From SIG607 sp045537575 (GTDB taxonomy: Bacteria; Bacillota; Clostridia; Oscillospirales; Acutalibacteraceae): a stretch of DNA of 64,000 nt. The stretch covers positions 1 to 64,000 of the forward strand of contig JAZSPU010000006.1 of NCBI GenBank assembly GCA_045537575.1. The letters run 5' to 3'. Both the position numbers and the translations under genes were made by a program. Positions 7,552 to 15,574 of this stretch are shown here, piece after piece (the first letter of the stretch is position 1; each line of letters starts with the position of its first letter). Below the pieces are notes generated by a model. The model worked only from the letters and a program-made list of their open reading frames with translations. It was not told the DNA's origin and made no database searches.

Positions 7552-7583
7552 AAAAAATCCAAGTCCGAAGACTTGGATTTTTT
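7552..7583. terminator. Terminator after tRNA-Ala
   Basis: 13-bp stem AAAAAATCCAAGT/ACTTGGATTTTTT with loop CCGAAG; gives a U-rich end on either strand. It directly follows the tRNA 3' end on the minus strand. Confidence 0.85.
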
Positions 7584-7658
7584 GGTGGAGCTAAGGGGAT
7601 TCGAACCCCTGACCCCCACACTGCCAGTGTGGTGCGCTACCAACTGCGCTATAACCCC
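7583..7658 (-). tRNA. tRNA-Ala, anticodon GGC, CCA encoded
   Basis: Full 76-base cloverleaf. The acceptor stem GGGGTTA/TAGCTCC contains the G3-U70 pair that marks alanine tRNAs. Anticodon stem CCACA/TGTGG encloses CTGGCAG, anticodon GGC (codons GCC and GCU). T-arm has GGTTCGAATCC and the 3' end is ACCA. Confidence 0.95.
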
Positions 7659-7670
7659 GAATACTTGCAT

Positions 7671-7699
7671 ATAATATCATAGTTTAAATAATATTTCAA
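7671..7699 (-). promoter_or_regulatory. Promoter of tRNA-Ala
   Basis: Minus strand TTGAAA, 17 bp, TATTAT, 12 bases from the tRNA 5' end. Confidence 0.65.
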
Positions 7700-7730
7700 G
7701 TATTTTTTTAAAAAACGGGTAAAATAACTC

Positions 7731-7759
7731 TTGACAAATCTATCCTTAAAGCATATAAT
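7731..7759 (+). promoter_or_regulatory. Consensus promoter of tRNA-Gln
   Basis: TTGACA, 17 bp, TATAAT: a perfect match, 20 bases from the tRNA 5' end. Confidence 0.85.
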
Positions 7760-7779
7760 AGTCGTTGTCAGCAAAATAT

Positions 7780-7853
7780 TGGGGAATTGTGTAACGGTAG
7801 CACGACAGACTCTGACTCTGTTTGTTGGGGTTCGAATCCCTATTCCCCAGCCA
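7780..7853 (+). tRNA. tRNA-Gln, anticodon CTG, CCA encoded
   Basis: 74 bases beginning with the U1-A72 pair typical of glutamine tRNAs. Acceptor TGGGGAA/TTCCCCA, anticodon stem ACAGA/TCTGT around CTCTGAC giving anticodon CTG (codon CAG), then discriminator G and CCA. Confidence 0.95.
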
Positions 7854-7856
7854 AAA

Positions 7857-7884
7857 AATAAGACAGTCTTAGGACTGTCTTATT
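7857..7884 (+). terminator. Terminator after tRNA-Gln
   Basis: 12-bp stem AATAAGACAGTC/GACTGTCTTATT with loop TTAG, followed by a T-run. Confidence 0.85.
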
Positions 7885-7889
7885 TTTAT

Positions 7890-8067
7890 CCAAGCCGAAG
7901 GCTTGGTATGTAATCCGCGTTAGCGGAATGTAATCAGTTCGCTTTGCAAACTGTATGTCATCAAGGCGTTAGCCTTGTATATTCTTTCTTCGGCTTGATT
8001 ACATACGCAACTATCGTTGCAATTACATGCAATGCTTCGCATTGATTCCATTCACACCTGCGGTGTG
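7890..8067. repeat. Hairpin array A: mini-palindromes with conserved 8-base spacers
   Basis: Seven clear short hairpins and one degenerate one, each with a different stem but loops of the GAA, TTC, GTTA or TGC kind. They lie at 7890-7906, 7915-7926, 7935-7953, 7962-7977, 8007-8020, 8030-8044 and 8053-8067. Spacers are TATGTAAT, AATGTAAT, TATGTCAT in the left half and ATTACATA, AATTACAT, ATTCCATT in the right half. The array thus flips orientation near 7985. No coding potential is visible. Confidence 0.85.
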
Positions 8068-8076
8068 ATTTAATAT

Positions 8077-8106
8077 GTTGGGGTTCGAATCCCCTTAGCT
8101 CCACCA
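8077..8106 (+). pseudogene. tRNA 3' relic (T-arm and acceptor 3' strand)
   Basis: A 30-base piece with a complete T-arm and a CCTTAGCTCCACCA end identical to tRNA-Ala (7583-7658, opposite strand). Its first 17 bases match the tRNA-Gln T-arm region. No D-arm or anticodon arm precedes it; the hairpin array does. Confidence 0.8.
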
Positions 8107-8108
8107 GA

Positions 8109-8140
8109 AAAAAACGACTTGTTTCGACAAGTCGTTTTTT
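8109..8140. terminator. Terminator following the tRNA relic
   Basis: 13-bp stem AAAAAACGACTTG/CAAGTCGTTTTTT with loop TTTCGA. It would end transcripts coming from the tRNA side and possibly the convergent GH3 gene. Confidence 0.8.
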
Positions 8141-8220
8141 TAATGAAATTCGCCTTACAGCGAGTGAAATAGCTTCGCTATGAAATACGCTACGCGTATG
8201 AAATATTTGCTTCGCAAATG
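8141..8220. repeat. Hairpin array B
   Basis: Four short hairpins joined by TGAAAT-type spacers: TCGC/GCGA (8150-8163), ATAGC-TTC-GCTAT (8169-8181), ATACGC-TAC-GCGTAT (8185-8199) and ATTTGC-TTC-GCAAAT (8205-8219). Stems differ, spacers agree. The spacer family differs from that of array A. Confidence 0.8.
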
Positions 8221-8256
8221 TTTAAGAATTCAAATATATAGGTTAAACAGATTTTA

Positions 8257-10260
8257 TTAACCAATCATCGATTCGTTAATTTGTTTCATTGTGTAAGGGA
8301 TTTTTTCTTCTGCCTTAAAGTCCAGCGTCAAGCGGATATCTCTAGAAGAAGCGGCAAGATATAATTTATAATCTCCCGTTTCTACTACCCAGTCATGAAG
8401 CGCAGGGTTATAGTAAGCAAGGTCGCTGTAGGGAAGCGAGAAGGTAACCACTTTTTCCTTTCCCGCATTTAAGTAAACCTTCTTAAATGCCTTTAATTCT
8501 TTAGGCACTCTGGTAACGCATGAGAGGGGTTTAGACGCATAAAGCTGTACGATTTCAGCTCCGTTAACCTCGCCCGTATTTTTAAGGGTAAAGGAAATAT
8601 TAATATTGTCGCCCTCTTTTTCAAGGTGAGCATCCTTATATTCAAAGGTAGTATAAGACAAACCGTGACCGAAAGGATAAACGATTTCATCGGTGTGAGA
8701 ATCATAATAGCGGTAGCCCACTTCAAGTCCTTCGGTGTAACGGGCAACAAGACCGTCTCCTGTGTCAAGGTCGCGTCTTTCTTTTTTGGGGAAGGTTTCG
8801 GGAAGTCTGCCCGAAGGATTAACCTTGCCCGTAAGAACGTCGGTAATTCCGCCGCCTGCTGCCTCGCCGCCAAGCCACATCTGAAGAATACCATCTACAC
8901 GGTGTCTCCATTTGCCGAATATCATAGCAGAGCCTGACTGACAAACCACAACAACCTTTTTGCCTGTACTCAATGCTTCATCTATAAACATTTCCTGAGC
9001 GCGTTCAAGTTCGAGTGTTCTTCTGTCAAAGAATTCGGTATCCTCGGACTCCATACAACCGACAAAAACAAGAATAATATCACATTCCTTTAAAGCCGCG
9101 CCTACCGATGCGCGATAGTTCCAAGACAGAGTTTCCGAAAAGCTGCGTTTTTCGTAAGCCTTTTGATAAACAAATTTACAGTCGGGCAAAGCCTTTTTAA
9201 GCTCTTCAAGAGGATTTTCGATATATTTATCATCAGCGTAAACTTCGGCGCTTCCCTGACCGTAAGAAAGAGGCGCCTCGGCATATTCACCTACAATGCA
9301 GATAGTTTTATATTTTTCTTTGGTAATCGGCAAAACATCATCTTTGTTTTTAAGAAGAACGGTTCCGTTTGCCGCAACGCTTCTTGCTACAGCGTGTAGC
9401 TCATCACGGTTATAGTCACCCTTTTCATTCTTTTTGGAAAATACAAAGGTTAAAAAGCGTTCAAGGGCGTTGTTCATACGCTCTTCGCTTAAAGTACCGT
9501 CAGCAAGGGCGGTTTTGATTTCTTCTACAATTTTTTTGTTATAGGGCATCTGCAGATCAAGACCGGCGGCAATAGCTCTGCCTACGTTTTGCACAGCGCC
9601 CCAGTCGGAAATAACAAAACCTTTAAAGCCCCATTCATCCTTTAGAATATCGTTTAAGAGAAGTTTATTTTCCGAACACCAGATAGACTGATATTTATTA
9701 TAAGCGCACATAACACTTGTGGGCTGTGACTTTTTAACGGCAATTTCAAAACCCTTTAAATAAATTTCACGAAGTGTGCGCTCGTCAGCTTCAACGCTGA
9801 TTTGGGTGCGGTTTTTTTCTTGGCTATTAAGAGCATAGTGCTTAAGAGAGGTAGCAACGCCAAGATCTTCAACACCGTTAATATAGGCGGCGGCAAGCTC
9901 GCCTGCAACTACGGGGTCTTCAGACATATACTCAAAGTTTCTGCCGCAATTTGCATATCTTTTAATATTGATTCCGGGGCCTAACAGCATATCAACGTCA
10001 TGCTCAATACAGTCCTTTGCCAAAGCCTTACCCATTTCATACATAAGTGACGTATCAAAGGTGGCGGCAGCACAGCAAAGATTAGGGAAGGAAGTACAGT
10101 TTTCCTCTTTGGGATGGCGGACACCGTGAGGGCCGTCAGCAAGGCTTCTAGCAGGTATATTCATACGCTCAACTGCGTGGGTGAGCATATTGGCATCCCC
10201 TGCCAAAAGCTGCGCTTTTTCTTCTATTGTAAGCTTACTTATGAGTTCCCGAAGTTCCAT
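8257..10260 (-). CDS. Glycoside hydrolase family 3 beta-glucosidase
   Basis: 667 residues, cytoplasmic (no signal peptide). N-terminal GH3 barrel with ADGPHGVRH near 41-49, GPGINIKR near 94, LKHYALNSQE near 139 and KGFVISDWGAV with nucleophile Asp219. A GH3 C-terminal sandwich domain follows, then a fibronectin-III-like domain that ends at the C-terminus (RDIRLTLDF). It is somewhat short for the class because there is no PA14 insert. The start ATG has a strong GGAGG; a further-upstream in-frame ATG adds a spurious hydrophobic leader covering the promoter. Substrate is probably an oligosaccharide with a non-reducing beta-glucose or similar sugar; exact specificity cannot be read. Confidence 0.9.
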   Translation of the reverse strand: MELRELISKLTIEEKAQLLAGDANMLTHAVERMNIPARSLADGPHGVRHPKEENCTSFPNLCCAAATFDTSLMYEMGKALAKDCIEHDVDMLLGPGINIKRYANCGRNFEYMSEDPVVAGELAAAYINGVEDLGVATSLKHYALNSQEKNRTQISVEADERTLREIYLKGFEIAVKKSQPTSVMCAYNKYQSIWCSENKLLLNDILKDEWGFKGFVISDWGAVQNVGRAIAAGLDLQMPYNKKIVEEIKTALADGTLSEERMNNALERFLTFVFSKKNEKGDYNRDELHAVARSVAANGTVLLKNKDDVLPITKEKYKTICIVGEYAEAPLSYGQGSAEVYADDKYIENPLEELKKALPDCKFVYQKAYEKRSFSETLSWNYRASVGAALKECDIILVFVGCMESEDTEFFDRRTLELERAQEMFIDEALSTGKKVVVVCQSGSAMIFGKWRHRVDGILQMWLGGEAAGGGITDVLTGKVNPSGRLPETFPKKERRDLDTGDGLVARYTEGLEVGYRYYDSHTDEIVYPFGHGLSYTTFEYKDAHLEKEGDNINISFTLKNTGEVNGAEIVQLYASKPLSCVTRVPKELKAFKKVYLNAGKEKVVTFSLPYSDLAYYNPALHDWVVETGDYKLYLAASSRDIRLTLDFKAEEKIPYTMKQINESMIG

Positions 10261-10291
10261 AATAAACCTCCATAAAACATTCTTTAGTATA

Positions 10292-10320
10292 AATATAATA
10301 ACAAATAAAACAATAGTCAA
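10292..10320 (-). promoter_or_regulatory. Promoter of the GH3 gene
   Basis: Minus strand TTGACT, 17 bp, TATATT, about 30 bases upstream of the start. Confidence 0.65.
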
Positions 10321-10337
10321 GTCAAAAAGAAAGATTA

Positions 10338-10351
10338 ACTTAAATTTAAGT
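10338..10351. promoter_or_regulatory. 14-bp palindrome between divergent promoters
   Basis: ACTTAAATTTAAGT, a perfect palindrome located between the -35 boxes of the divergent GH3 and aldo/keto reductase promoters. Candidate operator by position only. Confidence 0.35.
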
Positions 10352-10370
10352 AAAACAGCCCTTAGTTATA

Positions 10371-10399
10371 TTGAACAATTTAAGTATTTATGATATAAT
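10371..10399 (+). promoter_or_regulatory. Promoter of the aldo/keto reductase gene
   Basis: TTGAAC, 17 bp, TATAAT. Confidence 0.65.
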
Positions 10400-10464
10400 T
10401 ATCAAGAATCAAACGGTAACCATTCACTAAAGGGTTGCGCTACCATAAAGGAGAAATGCTTAGT

Positions 10465-11562
10465 ATGACTTTTGAAAAGGTTAAAAAGAATTTAGGCTTT
10501 GGCTGTATGCGTCTTAAAATGAATGAAGACAAGGTGGATTACGAGGAATTCAGCCGTATGATAGACGCCTTTATTGATGCAGGTTTTAATTATTTTGATA
10601 CCGCCCACGGCTACATTGACACAAAAAGCGAAACAGCCATAAGGGATTGCCTTGCTAAAAGGTATAACCGCGAGGATTTCGTTTTAGCAGATAAGCTGTC
10701 TGCTTGGTATTTTGAAAAGGAAGAGGACATTCTCCCCTTTTTTGAAAATCAGTTAAGCCTTTGCGGAGTAGAATATTTTGATTTTTATCTCTTGCACTGT
10801 GTAAATAGCGGCACCTATCCAAAGTATAAGGACTGCAACAGCTTTAACATAATAAAAAAATTAAAAGAACAGGGCAAAATAAAGCATATCGGTATGTCAT
10901 TTCACGATACCGCCGACCTTCTTGATAGGGTACTTAGTGAGCAGCCCTCTATTGAATTTGTTCAGTTGCAGATTAATTACCTTGATTATGATGACCCCGC
11001 TGTGCAAAGCAAGGCTTGTTATGACGTAGCGGTAAAGCACGGCAAAAAGGTAATTGTAATGGAACCTGTTAAGGGCGGCGCTCTTGCAAATCTTCCCGAT
11101 AAAGCCGCCGAGGTTTTCAAAAGTCTGGGAAGCGGCAGTTACGCTTCTTATGCCCTTCGCTATGCCGCCAGCTTTCCCGAAGTATTTATGGTGCTTTCGG
11201 GAATGGGAAATATGGAAATGATGAATGATAACATAAACACCTTTTCGCCCTTTATCCCTTTAAATGATGACGAATTAAAGGCGACAGACCGCGTTCGTGA
11301 AATTATCCGCGAGGTAAGGCAAATCCCCTGCACAAAGTGTAATTACTGCGCCGAGGTTTGCCCTAAAAACATACCCATAAGTGATATTTTTTATTCCTAT
11401 AATAAATTCCTTGCCGCAAAAATAACCAGAGATAAATCAAAAGAAGAATTTCCTGCCGACAAACCCTCTGCCGCCGACTGTATTAAATGCTCAAAATGTG
11501 AAAGCGTATGTCCGCAAAACATTTCCATCAGAGAACATTTAGAAAAGATTGCTAAGATGTAA
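10465..11562 (+). CDS. Aldo/keto reductase with C-terminal 2x4Fe-4S ferredoxin domain
   Basis: About 365 residues. The N-terminal TIM barrel shows the aldo/keto reductase plan: LGFGCMRL, FDTAHGY (Asp and catalytic Tyr), DKLSAWY, FDFYLLHCVN and KHIGMSFH. The C-terminus has two ferredoxin clusters, CTKCNYCAEVCP and CIKCSKCESVCP. This domain pair is a known family of predicted NAD(P)H/ferredoxin oxidoreductases in anaerobes. The start is uncertain: AAGGAG lies 11 bases before this ATG and only 2 bases before the one at 10456. It is divergent from the GH3 gene and monocistronic. Confidence 0.92.
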   Translation: MTFEKVKKNLGFGCMRLKMNEDKVDYEEFSRMIDAFIDAGFNYFDTAHGYIDTKSETAIRDCLAKRYNREDFVLADKLSAWYFEKEEDILPFFENQLSLCGVEYFDFYLLHCVNSGTYPKYKDCNSFNIIKKLKEQGKIKHIGMSFHDTADLLDRVLSEQPSIEFVQLQINYLDYDDPAVQSKACYDVAVKHGKKVIVMEPVKGGALANLPDKAAEVFKSLGSGSYASYALRYAASFPEVFMVLSGMGNMEMMNDNINTFSPFIPLNDDELKATDRVREIIREVRQIPCTKCNYCAEVCPKNIPISDIFYSYNKFLAAKITRDKSKEEFPADKPSAADCIKCSKCESVCPQNISIREHLEKIAKM

Positions 11563-11563
11563 A

Positions 11564-11596
11564 AAAAGTGACCAAGTTAGAAGCTTGGTCACTTTT
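11564..11596. terminator. Bidirectional terminator
   Basis: 13-bp stem AAAAGTGACCAAG/CTTGGTCACTTTT with a 7-base loop, between convergent genes. Confidence 0.85.
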
Positions 11597-11602
11597 GTTT
11601 TA

Positions 11603-12925
11603 TTAGCCAAAGAAATGTTCAAAGGGGTTAAAGGGAATGGTTGTTGAATTATCCTCTTCCTGCTGCTGTGCTGCGGCAGATTGTTTTTGTTCCTCAACCG
11701 TTACGGTTATTTCTAAGGTCTGTCCCTGTCTATAAACGGTAAGGTTAAGCTTATCTCCGCCCTTACAGGAGGAAACGATTTTCTTAAGGTCAAAAGAGTT
11801 TGCAATTGCCTGACCGTTTATCTTTGTTATAATATCCTTTGCTTTAACGCCTGCTTTAGCGGCGGGGCCGTTTTCAGAAACAGCAGAAACTGCGGCGCCT
11901 GCGGGGAGTCCGTATTCCTGATTCTTTTCACTTACGTCTTCCACCGACACACCGATATAAGCCTTGGAAATATAGCCCTTTTCCATAAGGCTGGTAATTA
12001 AATCCATAACGTTATTCATCGGAATAGCAAAACCGATATTATCAATTGATGCGCCTGAACTACTGCTTGTAGAATATTTAGCATTGGTTATTCCTATAAC
12101 CTCGCCATACATATTAAATAGTGCGCCGCCCGAGTTACCGGAGTTTATTGCGCAGTCGGTCTGAATAAGATCCATTGAAATGCCGTTAGACATTGTTACT
12201 TCTCTGCTTAAAGCGCTTACGGAACCTGATGTAAGTGAGAAGGTAAGCTCACCAAGAGGATTTCCTATAGCAACCACGCTGTCGCCTACGTTCATTTTAT
12301 CGGAATCGCCCACAATAACGGTGGAAAGTCCCTTAGCATCTATTTTAAGAACAGCCAAATCGTTGCTTTCGTCATAGCCTACAATAGTAGCGTCATAGCT
12401 TTCACCGGAATAGGTTGCAACCTTTACGCTGGTAGCCTCACCTATTACGTGATAGTTGGTTACCACATAGCCGTCAGCAGAAAGAATAAAGCCAGAGCCT
12501 GATGCGGCAGAGGTGGTAGGATAGCCAAAGAAGTTTGTAGTCACCGAAGTAGATTTAATACCAACGGTAGCGTTTACGTTTGCGGCATATATTTGAGCGG
12601 CGGTAAGCACCTTGCCTGTTTCAATTTTATTTACTTTAACTTCAACTTCATTTCGCTGTCCTTCGTTAATTGTGGTAGAACCGCCCGAAAAGGCTTTAGT
12701 CACACCGCCGATAGCCATAGTGAGAGCAGAACCGAGAATAGCGCCCACAAGGGAACAGCAAATAGCAATTATAATGATTTTGCCTATACCCTTCTTTTCC
12801 TTTTTAGGTGGCTTTATATCCGGTTCAATGGGCTGTGTATATACAGGGGTAACGTAGGTAGCGGGAACCTCATTACTGTTTTCATAAGGATTATTACCTG
12901 TTTCAAATCTGTTATCGTCGTACAT
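11603..12925 (-). CDS. htrA: HtrA/DegP-type membrane-anchored serine protease with PDZ domain
   Basis: 440 residues, envelope quality-control protease. A hydrophilic N-terminal tail (cytoplasmic) leads to one membrane helix near 47-72. The trypsin-like domain has the full triad: His159 in VVTNYHV, Asp189 in ESNDLAVL and Ser265 in NSGNSGGALF. One PDZ domain covers about 320-415 (AYIGVSVEDV, GPAAKAGVKAKDIITKING). The tail is Gln/Glu-rich. The active site faces outward. A strong AAGGAG precedes the ATG, and the gene has its own promoter. Confidence 0.95.
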   Translation of the reverse strand: MYDDNRFETGNNPYENSNEVPATYVTPVYTQPIEPDIKPPKKEKKGIGKIIIIAICCSLVGAILGSALTMAIGGVTKAFSGGSTTINEGQRNEVEVKVNKIETGKVLTAAQIYAANVNATVGIKSTSVTTNFFGYPTTSAASGSGFILSADGYVVTNYHVIGEATSVKVATYSGESYDATIVGYDESNDLAVLKIDAKGLSTVIVGDSDKMNVGDSVVAIGNPLGELTFSLTSGSVSALSREVTMSNGISMDLIQTDCAINSGNSGGALFNMYGEVIGITNAKYSTSSSSGASIDNIGFAIPMNNVMDLITSLMEKGYISKAYIGVSVEDVSEKNQEYGLPAGAAVSAVSENGPAAKAGVKAKDIITKINGQAIANSFDLKKIVSSCKGGDKLNLTVYRQGQTLEITVTVEEQKQSAAAQQQEEDNSTTIPFNPFEHFFG

Positions 12926-12977
12926 AATATCTCTCCTTAAAGATGTTTACTCTATTTAAACTTATAGTTTTTTCTAA

Positions 12978-13006
12978 ATTTTAACTTAATTGTGAACAAA
13001 TTGCAA
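12978..13006 (-). promoter_or_regulatory. Promoter of htrA
   Basis: Minus strand TTGCAA, 17 bp, TAAAAT. Confidence 0.55.
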
Positions 13007-13013
13007 AATCTAT

Positions 13014-13042
13014 TTGACAACGGTGTTTTTCCACACTATACT
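13014..13042 (+). promoter_or_regulatory. Promoter of the 13065 operon
   Basis: TTGACA, 17 bp, TATACT, 22 bases before the start. The -35 boxes of the two divergent promoters are only seven bases apart. Confidence 0.75.
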
Positions 13043-13064
13043 GAAAACGTCTGGAGTTGCTTTT

Positions 13065-13712
13065 ATGAAAAAATTTTTCCTTTGCGCAGTTATACTTTTT
13101 TTATCGGTATTTTTTCTGATTATTTCCCTTTCCATAGCTATTCCCATTATAGCGCGTCCTATTTATTATAATCATTTGGAAAGCACCGATATGGAAAGGC
13201 TGGGACCTTATTCCAAAGAGCAGATAAAAGAAGCATATGACGATATACTCGATTATCTAACCTTTAGAAAAAAGGATTTTTCCTGCGGACAGCTTAAATT
13301 TTCAGAGTCGGGCGCAGATCATTTTAAAGACTGCCGAAAGCTTTTCGCCATTGACTTTGCAGTGCTTTTTGTTTCAAGTGTTATTACCACTATATTACTA
13401 CTTTTAAGGAAAAGATGCAACCTTTATTTAAAGCGTCTTCCCGCGCCATTTTATTCGGGAGTTTTGGGAATTTTGTTAATTGCTTTAGTAGGGTTACTTT
13501 CTATAGACGGCTTTAGCTTTGCTTTCATAATTTTTCACAAAATCTTTTTTATGGGCAAAACAAATTGGTATTTTGATGCCGCTAACGATGAAATCATAAA
13601 CTATATGCCCGAAAGCTTCTTTTTAAAGTGCGCTGTTGTTATAGGCATTTCTATATTTATTTTATCCCTATTGGTAATTTTAATAAGTCTTAAAAAAAGA
13701 AAGGAAAAGTAA
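13065..13712 (+). CDS. Uncharacterised membrane protein, first gene of a two-gene operon
   Basis: 215 residues, not recognised. Four hydrophobic segments: about 5-28 (could be a signal anchor), 94-113, 126-150 and 178-205. A hydrophilic, probably external loop lies between the first two and contains RLGPYSKEQIKEAYDDILDYL. The start is set by CTGGAG eight bases upstream and by the promoter position, which rules out the earlier in-frame ATG at 13014. One base separates it from the SGNH hydrolase gene, so they are co-expressed. Confidence 0.8.
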   Translation: MKKFFLCAVILFLSVFFLIISLSIAIPIIARPIYYNHLESTDMERLGPYSKEQIKEAYDDILDYLTFRKKDFSCGQLKFSESGADHFKDCRKLFAIDFAVLFVSSVITTILLLLRKRCNLYLKRLPAPFYSGVLGILLIALVGLLSIDGFSFAFIIFHKIFFMGKTNWYFDAANDEIINYMPESFFLKCAVVIGISIFILSLLVILISLKKRKEK

Positions 13713-13713
13713 A

Positions 13714-14490
13714 ATGGATTGGAAAAAATATTTTGATATTGAAAACGAACAGCCCCTTGACCGTTTCGTTAACGGCATCAGCAATACTGCAGTTTTCAGA
13801 AAGATTGCCTTTGTCGGCGACAGTCTTTCTTCGGGCGAATTTGAAAGTAAAGACAAAGACGGAAATTCCGATTGGCACGATTATTACGAATATTCCTGGG
13901 GACAGTACATAGCAAGAAAGAACGGGCTTGTTGCCTACAATTTTTCAAAGGGCGGAATGCGTGCCGACACCTATATAAACACGTTTGCTGACCAGCAGGA
14001 TTTTTGGAACAAGGACCTTGCCTGTCAGGCTTACGTAATGGCTCTCGGCGTAAACGATATATTAAACGCAAAGCAGGAAATAGGAAGCGTTGATGACATT
14101 AAGGAAAATTGGCAGGATAACGGCAAAACTTTTGCAGGATATTTTGCTGCTATTGTAATGCGCTACAAAGAAATTCAGCCCCGAGCAAAATTCTTCTTTG
14201 TAACAATGCCCCAAAGCATAGGCGAAGAACGTAATGCCCTTGCAAAAAAACACGCTCAGCTTATGTATGATTTAGCCGATTATTTTGATAATTCATATGT
14301 TATTGACCTTAATAAATATGCGCCTGTTTATGATGAAGAATTTAAACGCCGTTATTTCCTTTACGGACATATGAACGCAAGCGGTTATATTTTCACCGCA
14401 AATATGATTGATGCGTATATCGACTATATCGTGCGCCACAACCCCGAAGACTTTAGAAGAGTCGGCTTTATCGGAACCGACCTTGAATAA
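13714..14490 (+). CDS. SGNH/GDSL-type esterase or lipase
   Basis: 258 residues. SGNH blocks: FVGDSLSSG (nucleophile Ser, near residue 32), GGMRADTY (Gly block), LGVNDIL (Asn block) and the C-terminal YGHMNASGY carrying the catalytic His. No signal peptide, so cytoplasmic. It probably removes acyl or acetyl groups from a carbohydrate or small molecule; the substrate is unknown. It overlaps the ribosome binding region of the preceding membrane protein gene and ends at a terminator. Confidence 0.88.
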   Translation: MDWKKYFDIENEQPLDRFVNGISNTAVFRKIAFVGDSLSSGEFESKDKDGNSDWHDYYEYSWGQYIARKNGLVAYNFSKGGMRADTYINTFADQQDFWNKDLACQAYVMALGVNDILNAKQEIGSVDDIKENWQDNGKTFAGYFAAIVMRYKEIQPRAKFFFVTMPQSIGEERNALAKKHAQLMYDLADYFDNSYVIDLNKYAPVYDEEFKRRYFLYGHMNASGYIFTANMIDAYIDYIVRHNPEDFRRVGFIGTDLE

Positions 14491-14493
14491 AAG

Positions 14494-14525
14494 AAAAGTA
14501 TGCAGTTTTAAAACTGCATACTTTT
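14494..14525. terminator. Bidirectional terminator
   Basis: Perfect 32-base palindrome with AAAAGTATGCAGTTTT as its left arm, followed by a T-run on the plus strand. Confidence 0.85.
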
Positions 14526-14526
14526 T

Positions 14527-15489
14527 TTATTCTACAACCTTTGTGGGAATGCCGTTACTATCAAAAAACTTTGCTACTTCCAAAAGGTAGTTTTTTTGGT
14601 CAACGGGAAAGCTCAGTCCGTGTCCTGCGCCTGCCACAGTAACAAGCTTTTTGGGAGCGTTACACACGGCATAGTTTTCCTTGCTCATATCAACGGGAAC
14701 GAAATCGTCGCTTTCTCCGTGGAAAAAGATAACGGGAACCTTTATTTTTTTAACAGATTCAATAGCGGAATTTTCTTCTATATTAAAGCCGCCGTACAGT
14801 CTTGCGCCAAGCTTTACAAAGGGATAACTTAAATTAGGCGGCAATTTCATATCCCGTATTACCTTTTTTATAATTTCTCTTGCTGAGGTAAAACCGCAGT
14901 CTGCAAGTACCCCTACCACGTTCTCGGGGAGCTTTTCTCCTGCCGCCATCAGCACCGTGGAAGCCCCCATTGAAATTCCCGTAAGGATTATTTTAACGTC
15001 ACTGCCGAAATGATTTATCATAAAATCTATCCAGTCAAGACAGTCACGTTTTTCCTTTATACCGAAGGAAAGTATTTTGCCTTCGCTGTGTCCGCAACCG
15101 CGCTGGTCAACAAGCAATGCATTTCTGCCAAGGGCAAAACAACGCTGAACGCCGCCGCAAAGGTCTCTTTCCGCCCTGCCCCTATAGCCGTGAAGCATAA
15201 GCTCAATAGGTGCGCCCTTTTTATATTCATAGTATTTTCCTCTAAGCTTTAGTCCGTCAAAGGAGGTTATCTCAACACGTTCGGTCTCGGTGCCTAATAC
15301 CTCGTCAGCCCATTTTTGCATAACGTCTTTATACGCCTTATATATTTCTCCGTCGGGCAGTGAAAATTCATCGCTTACTTCCTTTTCGCGTTTGCTGAAA
15401 AATGCAATACGAAAACAAATAAAGGATATAACCAGCACTAAAATAACAAAAAAGAAGATAACGCCGAGGGCTATATACAAATACTTCAT
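14527..15489 (-). CDS. Membrane-anchored alpha/beta hydrolase
   Basis: 320 residues. One N-terminal membrane helix (about 5-30) anchors a serine hydrolase domain. Catalytic triad: Ser173 in GISMGAS, an Asp at 261/262 in GESDDFVP and His290 in AGAGHGLS. The oxyanion region is LMLHGYRG. The arrangement matches the DUF1749/BAAT-like family of lipoprotein-type hydrolases seen widely in Bacillota; substrate unknown. AAAGGAG precedes the ATG and a promoter lies 40 bases upstream. Confidence 0.9.
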   Translation of the reverse strand: MKYLYIALGVIFFFVILVLVISFICFRIAFFSKREKEVSDEFSLPDGEIYKAYKDVMQKWADEVLGTETERVEITSFDGLKLRGKYYEYKKGAPIELMLHGYRGRAERDLCGGVQRCFALGRNALLVDQRGCGHSEGKILSFGIKEKRDCLDWIDFMINHFGSDVKIILTGISMGASTVLMAAGEKLPENVVGVLADCGFTSAREIIKKVIRDMKLPPNLSYPFVKLGARLYGGFNIEENSAIESVKKIKVPVIFFHGESDDFVPVDMSKENYAVCNAPKKLVTVAGAGHGLSFPVDQKNYLLEVAKFFDSNGIPTKVVE

Positions 15490-15530
15490 TCATTTTAACT
15501 CCTTTTACTTACTTTTTGCTTACTAAAATT

Positions 15531-15558
15531 ATTATACCACCTACTAAGTATATTTCAA
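15531..15558 (-). promoter_or_regulatory. Promoter of the alpha/beta hydrolase
   Basis: Minus strand TTGAAA, 16 bp, TATAAT. Confidence 0.65.
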
Positions 15559-15574
15559 TCACAAAAATTAAATA

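Noticed and set aside
8077..8106. Attachment site of an integrated element
   Set aside because: No integrase, excisionase or phage gene lies within reach and the matching intact tRNA-Ala is only 420 bp away in opposite orientation, which does not define an island.
7890..8220. CRISPR array
   Set aside because: The palindromic parts differ from unit to unit and the short 6-8 base spacers are what is conserved; no cas genes are in the window.
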